Assembly: GCF_000621565.1 (NCBI RefSeq)
Contig: NZ_JHXZ01000021.1
Span: 1 to 64,000 of the forward strand
Origin: Butyrivibrio sp. LB2008
GTDB taxonomy: Bacteria; Bacillota; Clostridia; Lachnospirales; Lachnospiraceae
DNA length: 64,000 bases
Direction: 5' to 3'
The notes beneath the pieces were generated by a model. It had not been told where the DNA came from, did not search any database, and saw only the letters and a program-made list of their open reading frames with translations. The position numbers were made by a program, and so were the translations under genes. Below, in pieces: positions 27,839-36,594 of this stretch; positions within the stretch are counted from its first letter, which is position 1; each line of letters opens with the position of its first letter.

Positions 27839-27902
27839 GTTAGCAAACACTAACCCTCTTAGTCACGGCTAACAGAATAGCATCGCCTCATCTATGTGTC
27901 AA
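27839..27902 (-). promoter_or_regulatory. Promoter and tandem operators of the biosynthetic operon
   Basis: Minus strand: TTGACA (27897-27902), 17 bases, TATTCT (27874-27879). Two palindromes follow: CTTAGTCACGGCTAAC-type site at 27858-27873, covering the expected start point, and GTTAGCAAACACTAAC at 27839-27854, each with one or more deviations from GTTAGCNNNNGCTAAC. They are centred 19 bases apart, about two helical turns, so two regulator dimers could bind the same face. The 180 bases further upstream show no gene. Confidence 0.82.
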
Positions 27903-28081
27903 TTGCCAAACAATATTTGATAATTAACCATCTTGGAATTTTTCAGTTATTTCAAGCCCTACGAAAATCTTTGATAATTTTTCTCGCTAAATCTCGATAA
28001 AACTTTTATGGCTTTTTTGTCTCTTACATATCTATCATAAAACATAAGTGCACTTTTCCCTTTTAGATACGACATATTAAA

Positions 28082-28105
28082 TAAGGAGCCTTTCGGCTCC
28101 TTTAA
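28082..28105 (-). terminator. Rho-independent terminator after the ZIP gene
   Basis: AAGGAGCC and GGCTCCTT form an eight-pair stem around TTTC, followed on the minus strand by TATTTAATAT. It ends the ZIP unit before the biosynthetic promoter region. Confidence 0.65.
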
Positions 28106-28120
28106 CTGTCTAACATTATT

Positions 28121-28888
28121 TCAACCAAGCCCTACATCAAGAGCCATCATCAAAATGAATCCTGCCGCAAAACAGATTGTCCCAATATTTGAGTGCTCTC
28201 CTTCCGACATCTCGGGAATAAGTTCTTCCACTACAACATAGATCATCGCTCCTGCCGCAAAACTGAGAAGATACGGCATCATAGGTATAAGTACCCCCGA
28301 TGCAACGATAACAAGAACAGCTCCGATTGGCTCAACTATTCCGGACAGTACACCGTACAAAAAAGTCCTTCCCTTCGGCACTCCCTCGCCAAGAAGCGGC
28401 ATTGAAACTATCGCACCCTCAGGAAAGTTCTGTATCGCAATACCAAGTGCCAAAGCAAGTGCTCCTGCATAAGTAATAGCACTGTTTCCATACATCCATC
28501 CCGCACAAACTATTCCAACCGCCATTCCTTCGGGAATATTGTGCAGAGTTACGGCAAGAACAAGCTTTGTAGTTCTCTTAAGTCCGCTTCTCGGGCCTTC
28601 CTCAAGTTTATCAAGATGCATATGCGGTGTTACAACATCAAGTACAAGAAGGAACAACATTCCTATGCCAAAACCTATAGATACGGGAACAAATCCCATT
28701 TTTCCCATATCTGTCGTTTGATCAAGCGCCGGCAATAACAAACTAAAAAAAGAAGCCGCAACCATCACACCTGATGCAAATCCGGTAAGAGCACGCTGCA
28801 TCTTTTCTCCTATTGCTTTTTTAAAAAAGAATACTGTCGCAGCTCCGAGCGCAGTTCCCAAAAACGGAATCAAAATAATCTGAAACAT
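28121..28888 (-). CDS. ZIP-family metal permease
   Basis: A 255-residue protein with about eight helices. HNIPEG (helix 4) and QNFPEGA (helix 5) are the metal-binding motifs of ZIP transporters, although the second has Asn-Phe where many have His. A short HMHLDK loop lies between helices 3 and 4. The family moves zinc, iron or manganese into the cytoplasm. AGAAGG precedes the ATG at 28888; an upstream in-frame start at 28915 lacks such a site. No palindromic operator was found upstream, so it may not share the regulon of its neighbours. Confidence 0.87.
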   Translation of the reverse strand: MFQIILIPFLGTALGAATVFFFKKAIGEKMQRALTGFASGVMVAASFFSLLLPALDQTTDMGKMGFVPVSIGFGIGMLFLLVLDVVTPHMHLDKLEEGPRSGLKRTTKLVLAVTLHNIPEGMAVGIVCAGWMYGNSAITYAGALALALGIAIQNFPEGAIVSMPLLGEGVPKGRTFLYGVLSGIVEPIGAVLVIVASGVLIPMMPYLLSFAAGAMIYVVVEELIPEMSEGEHSNIGTICFAAGFILMMALDVGLG

Positions 28889-28906
28889 AGAACCTTCTTT
28901 CTTAAA

Positions 28907-29140
28907 TCTCTCCAAATTCGTAGGCTGTTACATTTTCTTTCTTACAGATAATGGCAGAAGTACCATTATCAATATTAATTATATCATCTATTTGAAGTTA
29001 AGTTTTTTCATCATCCCAGTCATGCAAAACTCTGGAAATGACAAATATATCTCCCGTAACCTGCATACGGAAAAGCTACAAGCACTTTCTTGTCACTTGT
29101 AACCTTTTCCAAACCTTTTATCAGCTTTGTATCTTCCATA
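28907..29140 (-). pseudogene. Coding debris, including an O-methyltransferase-like fragment
   Basis: The 330-base gap between the ZIP gene and the ECF ATPase holds broken frames on the minus strand. One reads MEDTKLIKGLEKVTSDKKVL from an ATG at about 29140 and soon stops; the next frame reads GDIFVISRVLHDWDDEK, a segment typical of O-methyltransferases, then a stop, then IDDIINIDNGTSAIICKKEN up to 28901. These are too short to function and look like a decayed gene. Confidence 0.4.
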
Positions 29141-29160
29141 TAAATTTCTCCCCTACACTT

Positions 29161-29208
29161 AAAAATTCTGCTTTAGGCATATTCTGTATTCTGAATGCAC
29201 CTAAAGCA
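29161..29208 (-). terminator. Terminator of ECF set 3
   Basis: On the minus strand GCTTTAGGTGCATTC pairs with GAATATGCCTAAAGC (one bulge) and is followed by AGAATTTTT. It lies 12 bases after the EcfA-A' stop. Confidence 0.75.
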
Positions 29209-29219
29209 AAAAATGCTAA

Positions 29220-30686
29220 CTAATCCAGTTTAAAAAAAGATTGAACAAACCGAATGTTTTCCTTATTCCATGAGCCGGAAAGCTCTATTTTTCCATCGAC
29301 CATATAGATAAAATAGTTACAGCACTCCTGAACCAATTCAGGATCATGTGTGATGATAAACTGCGTCTTTCCCATATCGTTCAATTTTTTGATACTCTCC
29401 GACACTTCTTTCATGTGCCTGTAGTCCAAACCGGATGTAGGCTCATCATAAAAGATCACATCTTTATTGCAGGCCAACGCACCAGCAATGGCAACTCGCT
29501 GCTTCTGCCCTCCCGAAAGAGACATAGGATGTGCCTCTTTATATTTGCTTATATCCATCTCTTCCAATATCTTAGAGAGTTTTTGCTCTTTTTCTTCCTC
29601 AGACAGATCCGTAACGCCAAGCATTACTTCTTCTTCAACGCTACTTGTAAACAATTGATGATTTACGTCCTGCATAACCATGTAGCTCTTTTTTATACGC
29701 TCTTTGGGCGTTATTTTTCTGCCCGAAACTTTGACCGTACCTTCCGCTTTTTTCTCCAATCCGCAAAGGCACCTTGCAAATGTGGACTTTCCCGCGCCGC
29801 AATTTCCTACTATTGCAACTACCGATCCTTTGGGAATCTCTAAATTGTCAACATCCAAAATGGTTTCTTTATTTTTGGTAAGCTTCATCTTAGAAATGCT
29901 TATGCTCTCCGCATCATCTTGAACCCGGCTATACTTTGGCTCAAATTTTTCCGGAGCTCTAAGACCGAATTCATGCATTTTTTCCACAGGATAATCAAAG
30001 AATTCTTTGGCGGTCGTATCAAATTTTATTTTTCCGTCCTCAAAGCATATAACTCTGTCAGCAACATCTTTTAGCCAATTCAACCTGTGCTCCGCTATGA
30101 GAATGGTTTTGCCGTTCTTTTTCCATATTTCTATAATGTCTCTTAATTCGTGAATAGACTTTATATCAAGATTTGATGAAGGTTCGTCCAAAACAAATAC
30201 CTTTGGCATAAGTGCACCCACCGATGCACACGCTACCTTTTGCTTTTCTCCACCGGAAAGGTTATAAAGATTTTTTCCAAGGAGATCTTCTATTTTGAAC
30301 GCTTTGACCACCTTGTCGAATCTCTTTAAGATGTCATCATGCTTAAATCCCATATTCTCGCAACCAAACACAATCTCAGTATCAGTCATCAGTGTATAAA
30401 ACTGCGATTTCGGATTTTGAAAAACAGATCCGACATCCCGGGCCAGCTCATACAAATGAACTTTGCTGATATCCTTTCCGGATACCATAATCTCTCCGCC
30501 CATATTGCCTTCGTAATAATGAGAAAGTAGACCGTTTATAGCTTTAATATAGGTAGTTTTTCCACTGCCGGATTCACCGCACAAAAGTACTACCTGGCCT
30601 TCTGCTATATCTGTTGTTACGCCCGTAAGCGCCGCTCCTTCTATAGTGTTTTCATACGTGTAATTGACATTGTGTGTTGTTATCAA
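29220..30686 (-). CDS. ECF transporter double ATPase (EcfA-A' fused), set 3
   Basis: A 488-residue protein with two ABC ATPases: GESGSGKTT, FQNPKSQFYTLMT, LSGGEKQK and VLDEPSSNLD in the first; GNCGAGKST, VMQDVNHQLF, LSGGQKQR and FYDEPTSGLD in the second. The second Walker A has Cys in place of the common Asn or Ser. It drives the S and T proteins encoded upstream (30701-32038), with a 14-base gap to the T gene, and is followed by a terminator. Confidence 0.92.
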   Translation of the reverse strand: MITTHNVNYTYENTIEGAALTGVTTDIAEGQVVLLCGESGSGKTTYIKAINGLLSHYYEGNMGGEIMVSGKDISKVHLYELARDVGSVFQNPKSQFYTLMTDTEIVFGCENMGFKHDDILKRFDKVVKAFKIEDLLGKNLYNLSGGEKQKVACASVGALMPKVFVLDEPSSNLDIKSIHELRDIIEIWKKNGKTILIAEHRLNWLKDVADRVICFEDGKIKFDTTAKEFFDYPVEKMHEFGLRAPEKFEPKYSRVQDDAESISISKMKLTKNKETILDVDNLEIPKGSVVAIVGNCGAGKSTFARCLCGLEKKAEGTVKVSGRKITPKERIKKSYMVMQDVNHQLFTSSVEEEVMLGVTDLSEEEKEQKLSKILEEMDISKYKEAHPMSLSGGQKQRVAIAGALACNKDVIFYDEPTSGLDYRHMKEVSESIKKLNDMGKTQFIITHDPELVQECCNYFIYMVDGKIELSGSWNKENIRFVQSFFKLD

Positions 30687-30700
30687 TTTCTTTCACCTTC

Positions 30701-31435
30701 CTATATACCAAAAGCCATAGATAAGGCCGCCAATATCAGTATTACTACCGAAACAGCGATAGCTATGTAATCTTGCACATTAAATCCGATTGCGCACATA
30801 TTGCTTCTTTTATTTGGTGCATCCAAGCCTCTTGTAAGTGCCGATATCGAAAGATCATTTCCTATTGCAGTCAACGAGATCATAAGCGGCACCAGTCTAT
30901 ACTCAAGCATATCCACAGGATTCCTGAAACTTCCGACATTTCTCAACCTCATCGCATCAGTTATTCCGTGATACTCCTCAACAATCGTAGGAAAGAACCT
31001 GAACATAACAGAAACAGGTACCGTCATCACCTTGGGAATATGCATTCTCTCCATGGCTGCTATAAACTCGCTCACAGAAGTTGTTGCTATCAAAAAATAG
31101 AACATTGACATTCCGGGTATCAAACGTGTCATAGTTGCCAGTACACCTGTAAACAATAGATTGACTGCCTGCGGCAGATACGCGACTATCATCTTTGGAA
31201 CAAAGAATGCCACCAAATAGAGAATGCCATAATATACCGCCGTCATAGGACTCTTTATTATTGCAAGAAATATAAGCGGAACAATCGTCATTACAGGAAT
31301 TATGTAGACAAATATTCCGGTATTATCCATTGCCAGCATTACAGTAGAAACTGTAATGCATAGCAGGATCTTTGTTCTCGGATCAAGATATAACTGTCTT
31401 GAACTTGCTTTTGTATTTCTTAAAATAGTATCCAT
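30701..31435 (-). CDS. ECF transporter T component, set 3
   Basis: A 244-residue EcfT/CbiQ-family membrane protein. LDPRTKILLC near residue 18 is the hallmark, and ITDAMRLRNVG and SALTRGLDAPNKRS are the two coupling motifs, the latter with the canonical RG. The start follows the S component stop at once. Confidence 0.9.
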   Translation of the reverse strand: MDTILRNTKASSRQLYLDPRTKILLCITVSTVMLAMDNTGIFVYIIPVMTIVPLIFLAIIKSPMTAVYYGILYLVAFFVPKMIVAYLPQAVNLLFTGVLATMTRLIPGMSMFYFLIATTSVSEFIAAMERMHIPKVMTVPVSVMFRFFPTIVEEYHGITDAMRLRNVGSFRNPVDMLEYRLVPLMISLTAIGNDLSISALTRGLDAPNKRSNMCAIGFNVQDYIAIAVSVVILILAALSMAFGI

Positions 31436-32038
31436 TTAAATCAATCCACTCTTAACAAAATGCTTTTTAAGCACGGTCTTTCCGAAAAATCCACCAATAA
31501 GACCGGCAACAACAGTAACAACACATAATATAGGAAATACCCATCCGGCCGAAAATGCTCCCGATACTCCTTCAACAAAAGCATCACCGTAATTTGATCT
31601 CTGGCCTTCGAGCCACTCTTCACTGGCATATAACCAATGGATGTAATTTGTTACAGCAATAAGACCAAATACCGCATAAGCAAGTATTGCTTTGAAAGCA
31701 CTCTTGTACTTGCCCCAGTACATGATAAGTTCACACAAAAGTCCTATGAAGAATCCGTATCTGAGCGCATCAGGCCCCATTCCGGTAAGAATCATTATGA
31801 CTCCGTTTATAACTACAGTTATAAGTATCATTCCAAACTTCTTAACACGGATAAAATAAAGCATCATGGGAATTCCGAGAATAATTGCTTCTACGACAGA
31901 GATGAGAAGGAATCCCATCGGAAAAACTCCGAGCACACATGCCACAATTATTTCTATAACCAAAAAAACCGCCGTAAAAATACCTACATTCATTAAATCC
32001 TTACCGTTTAATCTGTTGCTTGTTTCTTTTGAACTCAT
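31436..32038 (-). CDS. ECF substrate-binding S component (MptD/Trep_Strep family), set 3
   Basis: A 200-residue, roughly six-helix protein: KDLMNVGIFTAVFLVIEIIV, GIPMMLYFIRVKKFGM and the C-terminal GGFFGKTVLKKHFVKSG tail. Like its paralogs it should confer substrate choice on the T/A-A' module, and the divergence of its outer loops from sets 1, 2 and 4 suggests different ligands. It heads a three-gene operon with two palindromic operators upstream. Confidence 0.88.
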   Translation of the reverse strand: MSSKETSNRLNGKDLMNVGIFTAVFLVIEIIVACVLGVFPMGFLLISVVEAIILGIPMMLYFIRVKKFGMILITVVINGVIMILTGMGPDALRYGFFIGLLCELIMYWGKYKSAFKAILAYAVFGLIAVTNYIHWLYASEEWLEGQRSNYGDAFVEGVSGAFSAGWVFPILCVVTVVAGLIGGFFGKTVLKKHFVKSGLI

Positions 32039-32080
32039 TTTTTTACTCTCTTTCTTTAATTATTTTCATATTCCCCTTTC

Positions 32081-32096
32081 GTTAGCATTAGCTAAC
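32081..32096. promoter_or_regulatory. Perfect palindromic operator, ECF set 3 proximal
   Basis: GTTAGC-ATTA-GCTAAC, 43 bases upstream of the S gene. It lies well downstream of the promoter at 32178-32206, so it would either act as a roadblock or serve a second, weaker promoter that I could not place. Confidence 0.75.
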
Positions 32097-32111
32097 CCTT
32101 GTGTATTAATA

Positions 32112-32134
32112 AAGTGCTTCGCATTGAAGCACTT
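32112..32134. other. Hairpin between two operators
   Basis: AAGTGCTTC, five-base loop, GAAGCACTT: nine perfect pairs, flanked by A/T-rich bases but no strong T-run in either direction. It would lie in the 5' leader of the ECF set 3 transcript and could be an attenuator or terminator. Confidence 0.5.
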
Positions 32135-32154
32135 ATTTACCAAACAACCAAGTC

Positions 32155-32206
32155 GTTAGACAGAACTAACAGTATTCAAGATACACTCTCACGTCCCAAA
32201 TATCAA
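32155..32206 (-). promoter_or_regulatory. Promoter and distal operator, ECF set 3
   Basis: Minus strand: TTGATA (32201-32206), 17 bases, TATCTT (32178-32183). An inverted repeat GTTAGACAGAACTAAC (32155-32170) begins at the expected start point. Compared with the consensus it has A for C and A for G at the inner arm positions, the weakest of the palindromes listed. Confidence 0.7.
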
Positions 32207-32239
32207 CAGAAAAATTTTTTCATCTTTTTTTCGCAATAA

Positions 32240-32281
32240 AAAAAGATCTTCAAACCGTAACTTGGTGTGAAGATCTTTTTA
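32240..32281 (-). terminator. Terminator after the TetR gene
   Basis: AAAAAGATCTTCA and TGAAGATCTTTTT form a 13-pair stem around a 15-base loop, 8 bases past the TetR stop. Symmetric A and T tracts allow termination in both directions. Confidence 0.8.
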
Positions 32282-32288
32282 TTAAAAT

Positions 32289-32906
32289 TTAAACTTTTAT
32301 ACCGATTGCCTTCTGCCAGTTAAACAAGTCTCCGACTACCTTACAGTGATGTTCAATCTCTTTATCAGACATACCATGAACAATCGGTTCCGTGTACAAC
32401 TTCCACAATGCCGAGACAAGCACGTGAAGCTCCTTGCGAGAAATTTTCTTATCTGCAAGATTCCTTTCCTGCAAGGCTTTTAAATAGTCATAGTCTATAT
32501 CTGACATTTTTTCAAGCCACTGTTCGTGGTAGCGACTGTACTTTGATCCTTCCGAACACTTAAGAAGCAGTTCCAGTCCGTCTTTCATATCCATGAGACG
32601 TTCATTCCAAAGTCTTGTATTCTCCTCGGTATTAACCCAAACTCCTATAAGTTCATCATCCGAAAGCTTATATGGATCAACATTCTTTGCTTCCTCCAAG
32701 ATTCCGTTCATACTTTCTACCGTATCTTTTACAACGGCTTCAAACAGTTCTTCTTTTCCTTTATATCTATTATAAATTGCTCCTGTGGTAATTCCTGCAT
32801 CCTTACAAATATCTGAAAGCTGCGCGCCCAAAAAACCTTTTTCCCGAAATTGCTTCCTTGCACTTTCAAGTAATCTAGGATCTATGCTTGTATCTCTAAC
32901 TGCCAT
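32289..32906 (-). CDS. TetR-family transcriptional regulator
   Basis: A 205-residue protein. The N-terminal HTH reads LLESARKQFREKGFLGAQLS then DICKDAGITTGAIYNRYKGKEELFEAVV, a clear TetR DNA-binding domain; the C-terminal ligand domain is divergent. The start at 32906 lies 2 bases after the ABC transporter stop, so it is translationally coupled; a longer frame to 32933 overlaps that gene. As the third gene of an ABC-ABC-TetR operon it probably senses the transported compound or its metal complex and controls the transporter. Confidence 0.88.
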   Translation of the reverse strand: MAVRDTSIDPRLLESARKQFREKGFLGAQLSDICKDAGITTGAIYNRYKGKEELFEAVVKDTVESMNGILEEAKNVDPYKLSDDELIGVWVNTEENTRLWNERLMDMKDGLELLLKCSEGSKYSRYHEQWLEKMSDIDYDYLKALQERNLADKKISRKELHVLVSALWKLYTEPIVHGMSDKEIEHHCKVVGDLFNWQKAIGIKV

Positions 32907-32908
32907 AA

Positions 32909-34663
32909 TCAGCCAATCTTTCTTTTGCACCATCCGGAATCGGAATTCTTGATCTGTACGAAGTTCTTATAGATTCCGTCTTTTTCCATAAGTGCATCAT
33001 GTTTTCCTTTTTCAACAATCTTACCATTGTTTACAACAAGGATGCAATCAGAGTCCTTAATGGTCTTAAGTCTGTGTGCGATTATAATGAGCGTCTTACC
33101 ATTGCAGAGTTCTGAAATTGCCTGCTGGATAGCAGCTTCATTATCGGCATCGATGCTTGCTGTCGCTTCATCAAGGATAACGATGGGCGAATCCTTAAGA
33201 ATACATCTTGCAATTGATATTCTCTGTTTTTCACCACCTGAAAGTGATGCTCCGCCTTCACCTACCATTGTTTCAAAACCATCGGGAAGGCTCATGATAA
33301 AGTCGTAACATCTTGCCTTCTTGGCTGCCTCGATAACCTCTTCTCTTGTAGCATCAGGTCTTCCCATGATGATATTGTTGTAAATGGTATCTTTGAAAAG
33401 ATATACATTCTGAAATACCATACTGATCTGTTCAAGAAGGTTCTTAAGCGGTACATCTTTTATACTGGTTCCGTTTACCAAAATATCACCCTCATCAATA
33501 TCCCAGAATCTCGCCATAAGATTTGCAAGTGTACTCTTTCCGCTTCCGGAAGGGCCCACAAGCGCTATTGTTTCGCCCTCATTAACCTTGAACGAAACAT
33601 TGCTGATCGTCTCTTTTGCATCATATGAGAATCTTACATTCTTAAACTCAACGGCAGGCACGCCTTCTTTTGCAGTTGTTATCTTCTTATTTCCCGAATC
33701 AGAGAGTTCCTGCTCATTCATAACTTCTTCGATTCTGTCAAGGCACTTATCCATGATTGTAAGCTTCTCAGATTCCATATATGCAACTCTCAAAGGAATA
33801 AATACATTAAGCATGAAAAGAGTTACTCCAAGAAATGCCGTTATATCTATCGTTCCGTTTAAAAATAGGATTGAAGCCACAAAACCAAGCGCTACAGAAC
33901 AGATCTCAAAAATGATATTTATGGCAATTCCCAAAGGAATCATCTTACCTTCAAATCGTAAACTTTCTTCACATGACTTCTCGAAATTATCACTCATTTC
34001 TTTTGACTTATCTCCGAGAAGATTGTAAGTCTTGGTGATTCCGATTCCTTCTATGTAATCAAGAACTGCTTTTGTAAGTCTTTCGCTCTGCTCCTGTCTT
34101 TCACCCGAAAGAGTTATGCCTCTTCTGTATTTCACTTCACCGGCCAAGACCAAAACCAATGATCCTATAAGTGCAACTGCGCCGAGCGCCGGATTAAAAA
34201 CAAGCATGAATACTGTAAAGATTGCAGCTGAGAAAAGATAGCTCATTGTATCCGCAAGTGTCATCATTGAGTTTTCCTCAATAAATACCATATCTGTTGA
34301 AAGAACCGAGCTGATCTTACCGATGTTTCCAGCTGTAAAATATCCCATCGGAAGCTTTCTTAAATGCTCACCAAGCTTTATTCTCATATCAGCCATGAGC
34401 ATAAATCCCGCAGCTGACTGAAGTCTGTCTGAGGCGTGGATGAAGATTGCCTGCGCAATAACACATCCAAGCAGCATAAATCCATATTTTACAAAACTTC
34501 CCGCTACAAGCGTTCCCTTAAAGAACTCGTCAACCATAAGAACCGTCAATATGATTACCGCATTCTGAAGAACTGATTTCAAAAAGGAAAAAATAAAAGC
34601 AATCTGTATCCTTCCTTTATATTTTCCCGAACAGTCTATAATTCTTTTTATTGCCCCGATCAT
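32909..34663 (-). CDS. ABC half-transporter, type IV exporter fold (YbtQ-like), pair 2
   Basis: A 584-residue protein with a six-helix domain followed by an ATPase: Walker A GPSGSGKST, Q-loop FQNVYLFKDTIYNNI, signature LSGGEKQR, Walker B VILDEATASID and the His switch IAHRLKTI. It overlaps its partner gene by 4 bases (ATGA), as expected for a heterodimer. The closest architecture inside the window is the 551-residue protein at 38141. Confidence 0.88.
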   Translation of the reverse strand: MIGAIKRIIDCSGKYKGRIQIAFIFSFLKSVLQNAVIILTVLMVDEFFKGTLVAGSFVKYGFMLLGCVIAQAIFIHASDRLQSAAGFMLMADMRIKLGEHLRKLPMGYFTAGNIGKISSVLSTDMVFIEENSMMTLADTMSYLFSAAIFTVFMLVFNPALGAVALIGSLVLVLAGEVKYRRGITLSGERQEQSERLTKAVLDYIEGIGITKTYNLLGDKSKEMSDNFEKSCEESLRFEGKMIPLGIAINIIFEICSVALGFVASILFLNGTIDITAFLGVTLFMLNVFIPLRVAYMESEKLTIMDKCLDRIEEVMNEQELSDSGNKKITTAKEGVPAVEFKNVRFSYDAKETISNVSFKVNEGETIALVGPSGSGKSTLANLMARFWDIDEGDILVNGTSIKDVPLKNLLEQISMVFQNVYLFKDTIYNNIIMGRPDATREEVIEAAKKARCYDFIMSLPDGFETMVGEGGASLSGGEKQRISIARCILKDSPIVILDEATASIDADNEAAIQQAISELCNGKTLIIIAHRLKTIKDSDCILVVNNGKIVEKGKHDALMEKDGIYKNFVQIKNSDSGWCKRKIG

Positions 34664-36426
34664 GCAAATGCCTCCTTCATTGTTACCTTACTGCCTTTAC
34701 CTGCAGCAGACCACTCCTTTGCGCCTTCAGACAATTCCCAAAGGTTTTTGTACATTTCAGAAGTCTTAAGAAGTTCATCATGAGTTCCCTGCGCCTGAAT
34801 CTTGCCGTTTTTCATAACTACGATCTTGTCTGAATTCTTGATTGAATACAATCTGTGAGCTATTACTATTACAGTCTTGTTTGAAATAAGCTCTGCTATC
34901 GCATTGTTCATCTTCTCTTCATTTTCGGGATCCATAAATGCAGTAGCTTCATCAAGAACAATAATCGGTGCATCTTTTAATATAGCTCTTGCAAGCGCGA
35001 TTCTCTGTCTCTCACCACCTGATAACATCTTTCCTGCAGCACCTGACGTTGAATATATTCCATTCTCAAGTCTCTTGAGGAATTCTCCGCACTGCGCTTT
35101 GTTTGCAGCTTCAATTACTTCCGCATCGGAAGCTCCGGGCTTTCCAAGTCTGATATTCTCAAGGATACTCATGTTAAAAAGGAACTGTTCCTGTGATACA
35201 TAAGATATCTCGCGGTTCAGAGCTTCCAACGTCATACCTGTGATATCCTGTCCGCCAATCTTTACACTTCCTCCGGTAACATCATAGAAATGTACCAGAA
35301 TCTTTGCCAAAGTTGACTTTCCGCTTCCTGACTCACCTACAAGTGCCGTTACGGTATTTTCCGGAATTGTAAGGCTTACATCTTCTATTACATCCACTTT
35401 TTTGTCATAAGAGAATTTTACATTCTTAAATTCAATCGAATGATCTTTTCCCTCAAAAGACTTAGTTCCCTGCTTAAGAGGCTCTGCCGAAAGAATATTT
35501 TCCAAAGCAGTGATCTTAAAGTTAAGCTGAGGAAGAACACTCATAAATGTGAGCGCTCTTAAAATAGTAGGTCCTATTGAGAAAGTCATGCACATAACAA
35601 GCAGGAAATTTGAAAGAGTTGAACTTCCCGTATATACAAAATATCCTCCGATAGGAAGTGTCAAAAGAGCTACACAAGGAAGGAAACTTCCGTATAAAGC
35701 CATCCATGGCCAACAGATCTTGTACCATGCAAGAGTGAAATCCCTGTAACTCATGACATCCCCTGAAAATCTCTTGTAGCTGTCACCGTCACGTCCAAAG
35801 ATCTTTACAACTTCCATGCCGTTTACATACTCAACGATGGTATCATTCATTTTCTGAGCAGAAGCATAATAATCACCCATCTTGCTTGTTCCCGCACCAT
35901 ACATGGCAAACATTGCCACCATTCCGATGGGAAGAGACGCAAGTGAAAGAAGCGCAAGCTTCCAGTCAATAAAGAACATACTGACAATTACAAGAACCGG
36001 AACCACAATATTGGAAAAACCTTCCGGAAGTGCATGTGCGATAAGAAGTTCCATATTATCGATATCATCAATAAATACTTTCTTAAGCGATCCCACGCCA
36101 AGCTCCTGAATAACTCCAAGCGGAAGATTCTCCATCTTTTTCTGGAGAGATATTCTCAGGTTCTTAAGTGTCTGATAAGCACTGAAATGTGATCTATCCA
36201 ATCCGTAAATATATAATGCAACGTATATAAAACCACAGATCAACATTATAACTGCCCATTTAGCATAGAAAGAAATACTCGTCTCTCCTCCCGTCGCACC
36301 ATCTATCATTTTATAGATAGCCACGAACTGCAAAACATTAAATGCCAGTCCTACAACCAGCATGAACATTGCCAGAAAAGTATATTTCTTATACTTCCCC
36401 GTGTACTCCAAAACCTTTTTAAACAT
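34660..36426 (-). CDS. ABC half-transporter, type IV exporter fold (YbtP-like), pair 2
   Basis: A 588-residue protein: six-helix domain, then an ATPase with GESGSGKST, a SYVSQEQFLFNMSILENIRLG Q-loop region, LSGGERQR and VLDEATAFMD. It resembles the C-terminal half of the 1086-residue fusion at 39793, in both the membrane domain (IGTGALKKVF-like GVGSLKKVFIDDI) and the ATPase. AGGAGG precedes the start at 36426. A palindromic operator lies 21 bases upstream, so the ABC-ABC-TetR operon belongs to the same regulon as the biosynthetic cluster. Confidence 0.88.
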   Translation of the reverse strand: MFKKVLEYTGKYKKYTFLAMFMLVVGLAFNVLQFVAIYKMIDGATGGETSISFYAKWAVIMLICGFIYVALYIYGLDRSHFSAYQTLKNLRISLQKKMENLPLGVIQELGVGSLKKVFIDDIDNMELLIAHALPEGFSNIVVPVLVIVSMFFIDWKLALLSLASLPIGMVAMFAMYGAGTSKMGDYYASAQKMNDTIVEYVNGMEVVKIFGRDGDSYKRFSGDVMSYRDFTLAWYKICWPWMALYGSFLPCVALLTLPIGGYFVYTGSSTLSNFLLVMCMTFSIGPTILRALTFMSVLPQLNFKITALENILSAEPLKQGTKSFEGKDHSIEFKNVKFSYDKKVDVIEDVSLTIPENTVTALVGESGSGKSTLAKILVHFYDVTGGSVKIGGQDITGMTLEALNREISYVSQEQFLFNMSILENIRLGKPGASDAEVIEAANKAQCGEFLKRLENGIYSTSGAAGKMLSGGERQRIALARAILKDAPIIVLDEATAFMDPENEEKMNNAIAELISNKTVIVIAHRLYSIKNSDKIVVMKNGKIQAQGTHDELLKTSEMYKNLWELSEGAKEWSAAGKGSKVTMKEAFA

Positions 36427-36446
36427 TGCTCCCTCCTGTTTTTATC

Positions 36447-36462
36447 GTTAGGCATTGCTAAC
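36447..36462. promoter_or_regulatory. Palindromic operator of the ABC pair 2 operon
   Basis: GTTAGG-CATT-GCTAAC, one base off the perfect palindrome. On the minus strand a TATTCT hexamer abuts it upstream, the same -10/operator spacing as at 27874 and 5870; the -35 region is poor. Confidence 0.75.
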
Positions 36463-36470
36463 AGAATAAT

Positions 36471-36533
36471 AAAAAATCGTAGATGATAATAATCAAATTA
36501 TTAATAATTCAATTATTATCATCTACGATTTTT
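36471..36533 (-). terminator. Long terminator hairpin after DUF3793
   Basis: About 22 perfect pairs: the left arm begins AAAAATCGTAGATGATAATA and the right arm is its complement ending ACGATTTTT. It follows the DUF3793 stop at 36595 by about 60 bases and is symmetric, so it can stop transcription both ways. The arms include GATAATAATC-like strings that superficially resemble a Fur box. Confidence 0.75.
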
Positions 36534-36594
36534 AATACTACCTCATATAACTGTAAAGTCAATACAGTTCAGATTTTGGTATTGATAAGTTTTC

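Noticed and set aside
36471..36533. Fur box in the GATAATAATC-rich palindrome
   Set aside because: The sequence is one long 22-pair hairpin with terminal A/T tracts right after a stop codon, which is explained better as a terminator.
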